NCBI RefSeq assembly: GCF_020883495.1
Contig: NZ_CP086610.1
Coordinates: 3,303,001-3,367,000, forward strand
DNA length: 64,000 nucleotides
Reading direction: 5' to 3'
Source of the DNA: Shinella zoogloeoides
GTDB taxonomy: Bacteria > Pseudomonadota > Alphaproteobacteria > Rhizobiales > Rhizobiaceae
The translations under genes were made by a program, and so were the position numbers. Of the stretch, positions 59,720 to 64,000 are shown piece by piece. Under the pieces are notes generated by a model. It did no database searches. It saw only the letters and a program-made list of their open reading frames with translations, and was not told the origin of the DNA. The first letter of the stretch is position 1; each line of letters starts with the position of its first letter.

Positions 59720-60754
59720 TCAGGCCGTCGCGAGGTTGAGGAGAAGCACCATGGCGTAGCTGGCGACGACCAGCACGCCGAGCGACAGCACGACCGCCAC
59801 CGTCACCCGCGGCCCGGCACGCAGAACGCGCCGCAGATCGATGCCTAGGCCGAGCGCGGCCATGGAAAGGATCGTCAGCACGGTGGCGGCCTTGCTCATG
59901 CCCCCGGCAAGTCCGGCATCGATGAGGCCGACGCTGCGCGCGAAAAGCATGGCGAGGAAGCCGAGGATGAACCAGGGCACCAGCCGATGAAGCGCCGGCC
60001 GGCGGCCGCCCGCCTTGCCGGAGGCGAGCGACAGCACGAAGATGACCGGCCCGAGCATCAGCACCCGCACCAGCTTGACGAAGGTGCCGATCTGGATGCT
60101 GAGGGCAGAGACCGGGGCGGTCGCCGCCAGAACCTGCGGCACCGCATAGACCGTCATGCCCGCCATCACGCCGTAGCCCGTCGCCGACAGGCCGAGCAGC
60201 GGCACGAGCGCCGGCAGCAGCAGCACCGTCGCCATGCCGAGCACCGCCGTAAATGCGATGGACGAGGCGACATCCTCCGCATCCGCATGGATGACCGGCG
60301 CCGTCGCGGCAATTGCGGAATTGCCGCAGATCGAATTGCCGCAGGCGACCAGCAGCGCGACACGGCGTGAAAGCCCGAGCCCCCGACCGATTCCATAGCT
60401 GGCGATCAAGGACACGGCCACCACCGCCGCAATGGCGCCGATCAGGGGCAGGCCCATGCCGGCAATCGCCGCCGCGCTGACACCCGCGCCGAGCAGAACG
60501 ATGGCGACTTCCAGAAAATACTTAGCCGAAAAGGCGATGCCCGACTCGAAGGTCTCCGGCCGGCGCAGGAAGAGACGAACGACCGCGCCGATAAGGATCG
60601 CCAGCACCAGCGCCTCGATCCATGCGCCGCCCGTCAACGTGAGTTCGAGCCGCTCGGCAACGAGCGCGAGGCCGGACACCAGCGCCGAGAGCAGCACGCC
60701 GGGCGCCAAAGCGCGAATTCCAAGGATCGAATGTTTTTTGGGTGTTTTTTCCAT
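59720..60754 (-). CDS. yeiH: YeiH/UPF0324 family putative membrane exporter
   Basis: A 344-residue protein with about ten membrane segments. The family marker LVACGNSICGNSAIAATAPVI and KYFLEVAIVLLGAG are intact. Members have been proposed as sulfate or sulfur-compound exporters; proof is thin. I start at MEKTPKKHSILG (60754), giving the family length; the frame stays open about 530 bases further but only antisense to the regulator gene. It is divergent from the LysR regulator, the same yeiH/yeiE arrangement as in enterobacteria. Confidence 0.9.
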   Translation of the reverse strand: MEKTPKKHSILGIRALAPGVLLSALVSGLALVAERLELTLTGGAWIEALVLAILIGAVVRLFLRRPETFESGIAFSAKYFLEVAIVLLGAGVSAAAIAGMGLPLIGAIAAVVAVSLIASYGIGRGLGLSRRVALLVACGNSICGNSAIAATAPVIHADAEDVASSIAFTAVLGMATVLLLPALVPLLGLSATGYGVMAGMTVYAVPQVLAATAPVSALSIQIGTFVKLVRVLMLGPVIFVLSLASGKAGGRRPALHRLVPWFILGFLAMLFARSVGLIDAGLAGGMSKAATVLTILSMAALGLGIDLRRVLRAGPRVTVAVVLSLGVLVVASYAMVLLLNLATA

Positions 60755-60781
60755 ACGCAGAGCAATGCGCTTGAAAAACCA

Positions 60782-60827
60782 TTCGATCCATCGGCAAATA
60801 TCTGACATTTCATTCGACTGGATCGAA
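60782..60827. promoter_or_regulatory. inverted repeat in the yeiH/yeiE intergenic region
   Basis: TTCGATCC (60782-60789) and GGATCGAA (60820-60827) are perfect inverse copies spaced by 30 bases in the 75-base divergent gap. They could be half-sites for the LysR regulator, controlling itself and yeiH. Confidence 0.4.
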
Positions 60828-60829
60828 CA

Positions 60830-61687
60830 ATGATGACGCTGGAACAGCTCCGCATCTTCGTCGCCGTGGCGGAGCGGGAACATCTCACCCAGGCCGCCGA
60901 GGCGCTGCATCTCACGCCGTCGGCGGTAAGCTCGGCAATCCGCGTGCTGGAAGAGCGCTACGGCATCGCCCTCTTCCACCGGACAGGCCGACGGATCGAG
61001 CTGACGGAAGCGGGGCTCGCCTTCCTGCCCGAAGCGAAAGCGACGCTGGCGCGCGCGACAAGCGCCGACCTCTTCCTCACCGAGATCGGCGGCCTGAAGC
61101 GCGGCACGCTCGCCATCGCCGCAAGCCAGACGGTGGTCGGCTACTGGCTGCCGCCGCTCCTTCTGCGCTTCCACGAGGCCTATCCGGCGATCGATATCCG
61201 CATAGTGGGCGGCAATACGGAACAGGCGGCCGAGGCCGTTCTGGAGGGGCGGGCGGAACTGGGCATCATCGAGGGTGAAGTGGACCACCCCGCCCTGTCA
61301 CAGCGCATCGTCGCCCGCGACCGGGTGCTCGTCGTCGCCCCTGCCGGCCATGCCTTCGCCGGCAGGCCCGTCACGCCAGATGAGCTGACGCAGGCACGCT
61401 GGGTGCTGCGCGAACCCGGCTCCGGTACCCGCAGCGCGCTGACCTCGGCGCTGGACGAAACGGCGCTGGATATCGCCCTGTCGCTGCCCTCCAACGAGGC
61501 GGTGCGTAGCGCCGTGCTTGCCGGAAACGCCCTGACGGCCGTTTCGGAATATGTGGTGCGGGACGATCTTGCGACCGGCCGCCTCGCACCCGTCGCCTTC
61601 GACCTGCCCGAGCGCGCCTTCCGCTTGCTGCGGCACAAGGAGCGCTACCGCTCCAAGGCCGCGCTCGCCTTCGAAAAGCTGCTTTAG
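60830..61687 (+). CDS. yeiE: LysR-family regulator (YeiE-like)
   Basis: A 285-residue LysR-type regulator. The N-terminal winged helix-turn-helix is MMTLEQLRIFVAVAEREHLTQAAEALHLTPSAVSSAIRVLE with RTGRRIELTEAG. The effector domain starts near residue 92 (GTLAIAASQTVVGYWLPPLL). Similarity to CbbR/CysB-type regulators is evident. It is divergent from yeiH, its probable target. Two ATG codons in a row (60830 and 60833) make the exact start uncertain by one codon. Confidence 0.9.
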   Translation: MMTLEQLRIFVAVAEREHLTQAAEALHLTPSAVSSAIRVLEERYGIALFHRTGRRIELTEAGLAFLPEAKATLARATSADLFLTEIGGLKRGTLAIAASQTVVGYWLPPLLLRFHEAYPAIDIRIVGGNTEQAAEAVLEGRAELGIIEGEVDHPALSQRIVARDRVLVVAPAGHAFAGRPVTPDELTQARWVLREPGSGTRSALTSALDETALDIALSLPSNEAVRSAVLAGNALTAVSEYVVRDDLATGRLAPVAFDLPERAFRLLRHKERYRSKAALAFEKLL

Positions 61688-61828
61688 GACCGATCGACAT
61701 TCAGATCAGGCTGAGCCGAAAATGGTGCTTTTGCGGGACCCGGAGCGCAGCGTACTTTCGGTACGTGAGCACCGGAAGTCCGGAAAAGTGCTATTTGCAG
61801 GCCGGCATGGGCTGAATGTCGGTCGGTC
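61688..61828. repeat. rhizobial palindromic intergenic element (RIME-like)
   Basis: A 141-bp element that fills the gap between the LysR gene and cobM. Outer arms GACCGATCGACATTCAG and CTGAATGTCGGTCGGTC are inverse copies with one mismatch. Within it are a second imperfect palindrome (around GCCGAAAATGGTGCTTTT and AAAAGTGCTATTTGCAGGC) and a central CGTAC-TTTCG-GTACG hairpin. The motif GAGCGCAGCGTAC...GTACGTGAGCACCGGAAG recurs in rhizobial intergenic mosaic elements. Confidence 0.75.
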
Positions 61829-61832
61829 GGTC

Positions 61833-62594
<762 letters not shown>

Positions 62595-62595
62595 G

Positions 62596-63834
62596 TCATC
62601 CCTCAGTTTGTTTAGCCGGCTTCACCCAGCTCCATTGCGTCACCGGCATGGCCGGCCGCCAGCCGGTCATCCGGCCGACGGGCGAGGCCCGCGCGATATC
62701 GATGCGGACCAGCGAACCGCCGAGCCGGGCATGATGGGCCAGAAGCACGGCCTCCATTTCCGTCGTCACAGCATTGGCGACAAGCCGTCCGCCGGGTTTC
62801 AGGCCGGAAAGCGCGGCTTCCACCACCCCCGCCTCGCTGCCGCCGCCGCCGATGAAGATGGCGTCCGGCGCGGCAAGCCCGGCCAGCGCCGCCGGCGCGG
62901 CGCCTTCCACGACGGAAAGCCCCGGCACGCCGAAGCCTCGCGCATTACGGCGAATGCGGGCGGCGCGCTCCGGGTGACCCTCGACGGCAATCGCCCGAAG
63001 CGAGGGATCGGCCAGCATCCATTCGATGCCGATGGAACCGGACCCCGCGCCGATATCCCACAGAAGCGCGCCGCGCCGGGGCGCGAGCACCGAGAGCGTC
63101 AGCGCGCGGACCTCGCGCTTGGTGATCTGGCCATCATGCTCGAAAAGGCTGTCATCGAGGCCGGGCGTGAGGGCGAGGATGCGCGCGCCCTCGCCGGCCG
63201 CCACTTCCACGGCGCAGACATTGAGCATGTCCGCATCCGCAAGCGCAAATCGATCCGCCCGATGGCTGCTCACCCGTTCCCGCGCACCGCCCAGCGCTTC
63301 CAGCACGGTGAGGCACGATGCGCCAAAGCCGCTTTCGGCCAGAAGGGCCGCGAGCGCCGCCGGGCCATCGCTATCCGAGGTCAGCGCGAGGATGCGGCTG
63401 CCGGGATGGAGATGCGGACGGATGAGGTCGATGGGACGGCCGTGCAGGGAAACACACGCTGTATCCTGCAACGCCCAGCCCATGCGCGCGGCAGCGAGGC
63501 TGAAGGAGGAGGGCGCGGGGAAGACCCGCATTTCCGCCCGCGAAATGCGCCTGCAAAGCGTGACGCCGACGCCGTAGAAGAAGGGATCGCCCGAGGCGAG
63601 CACCGCGACGGGGCGCCCCCGCGCCGCCAGCACCGCCTCCACGGAACGCTCGAAGGGGCTCAGCCAGACGTGTCTTTCACCATGGATCGCCGCATCGGCA
63701 AGCTCCAGATGCCGCGCGCCACCGAAGACCAGAACAGCCGCAGCGATGGCGGCCTTGGCCTCGTCGCCGAGACCGGCTAGACCATCCTCGCCGATGCCGA
63801 CGATGGTGAGCCACGGGGGAGCTGGATCAGGCAT
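62596..63834 (-). CDS. cobL: precorrin-6Y C5,15-methyltransferase (decarboxylating)
   Basis: A 412-residue two-domain enzyme of aerobic B12 synthesis. The N-terminal half is a CbiE-type tetrapyrrole methylase ([26 protein letters not shown]), the C-terminal half a CbiT-type methylase and decarboxylase ([16 protein letters not shown] as SAM loop, [18 protein letters not shown]). Length equals the known CobL (about 413). I start at 63834 ([15 protein letters not shown]). Its start codon overlaps the start codon of divergent cobK. Confidence 0.94.
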   Translation of the reverse strand: MPDPAPPWLTIVGIGEDGLAGLGDEAKAAIAAAVLVFGGARHLELADAAIHGERHVWLSPFERSVEAVLAARGRPVAVLASGDPFFYGVGVTLCRRISRAEMRVFPAPSSFSLAAARMGWALQDTACVSLHGRPIDLIRPHLHPGSRILALTSDSDGPAALAALLAESGFGASCLTVLEALGGARERVSSHRADRFALADADMLNVCAVEVAAGEGARILALTPGLDDSLFEHDGQITKREVRALTLSVLAPRRGALLWDIGAGSGSIGIEWMLADPSLRAIAVEGHPERAARIRRNARGFGVPGLSVVEGAAPAALAGLAAPDAIFIGGGGSEAGVVEAALSGLKPGGRLVANAVTTEMEAVLLAHHARLGGSLVRIDIARASPVGRMTGWRPAMPVTQWSWVKPAKQTEG

Positions 63835-64000
63835 GGACAAGAGACGCATCCTCATACTGGGCGGCGCGACCGAGGCCCGGGACCTTGCGGCCCGGCTTGC
63901 TAGGCGAACCGATCTCGCCGTCACGCTGTCGCTCGCCGGCCGCACGCTCGATCCCGCGCCGCAGCCCGTGCCGGTGCGCAGCGGAGGGTTCGGCGGCGCA
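63833..64000 (+). CDS. cobK: precorrin-6A reductase CobK (5' part)
   Basis: The first 56 codons of a gene on the plus strand that runs off the window. The N-terminus [20 protein letters not shown] is the CobK/CbiJ signature, a Rossmann-like NADPH site that reduces precorrin-6A before CobL acts. Its ATG overlaps the divergent cobL ATG (the bases CATG serve both strands), as is usual for the rhizobial cob cluster. Confidence 0.88.
   Translation, partial: MDKRRILILGGATEARDLAARLARRTDLAVTLSLAGRTLDPAPQPVPVRSGGFGGA

Noticed and set aside
60755..61288. 178-codon N-terminal extension of yeiH
   Set aside because: It lies wholly antisense to the LysR regulator gene and its promoter, and gives a soluble Arg-rich tail unknown in this family.

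Overview
The window is a high-GC alphaproteobacterial chromosome segment, almost certainly from the Rhizobiaceae (Rhizobium, Agrobacterium, Sinorhizobium/Ensifer or Shinella type). The evidence is the cyclic beta-1,2-glucan pair ndvA/ndvB (chvA/chvB), a SAM-II riboswitch in front of metA, a CenR/OtpR-type response regulator followed by a cyclic-nucleotide-binding protein, a rhizobial-style palindromic intergenic element, and the gene order pyc - luxR-type regulator - ndvA, which as I recall is the order at the expR locus of Sinorhizobium meliloti. Most of the window is ordinary core chromosome; the only clear mobile DNA is one IS21-family element.

Layout. 1-12.7 kb: a response regulator operon, then minus-strand ftsK-lolA-xth (envelope and DNA maintenance), the nitrogen-sensing glnK-amtB operon behind a sigma-54-like promoter, tesB, a UbiH-type monooxygenase, and a proteostasis group (Trm112-like protein, Lon-N-domain protein, CnoX, a prolyl-tRNA editing protein). 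12.8-15.6 kb: tRNA-Gly(GCC) with its promoter and terminator, then a complete IS21 element (istA, istB, 33-bp perfect terminal inverted repeats) lying between two near-identical copies of the tRNA terminator. 15.7-21.7 kb: a nucleobase uptake and salvage operon (BMP-type binding protein, ABC ATPase, two permeases, CodA-like deaminase) preceded by a palindrome that matches the RutR operator. 21.7-25.9 kb: aldose epimerase, acetyltransferase, metA with SAM-II riboswitch, and DUF2794 and DUF1223 proteins.

26-33.8 kb: ABC-F protein, thiamine pyrophosphokinase, an M48 lipoprotein protease, and thiBPQ under a TPP riboswitch. 33.9-36.8 kb: the cytochrome c maturation operon ccmA-ccmB-ccmC-ccmD-ccmG, including a 55-codon ccmD. 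37-47 kb: aconitase, an acetyltransferase, pyruvate carboxylase, an ExpR-like LuxR solo and ndvA. 47-55.7 kb: the giant glucan synthase ndvB, convergent with ndvA. 55.7-64 kb: metH with a 20-bp perfect operator-like palindrome, the divergent yeiH/yeiE pair, a palindromic repeat, and cobalamin genes cobM and cobL, with cobK starting head-to-head at the right edge.

How it fits together: metA (SAM-II), metH (probable SahR site) and the cob genes form a methionine/B12 theme; ndvA, ndvB and the LuxR solo relate to periplasmic glucan and surface traits; thiBPQ and the thiamine kinase form a thiamine uptake theme. I found no clearly novel multi-gene system. The most interesting items are the RutR-like site combined with an altered CodA active site, the duplicated terminator flanking the IS, and the SahR-like palindrome. 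Assignments come from reading the translated sequence and recalling families; no database search was run.
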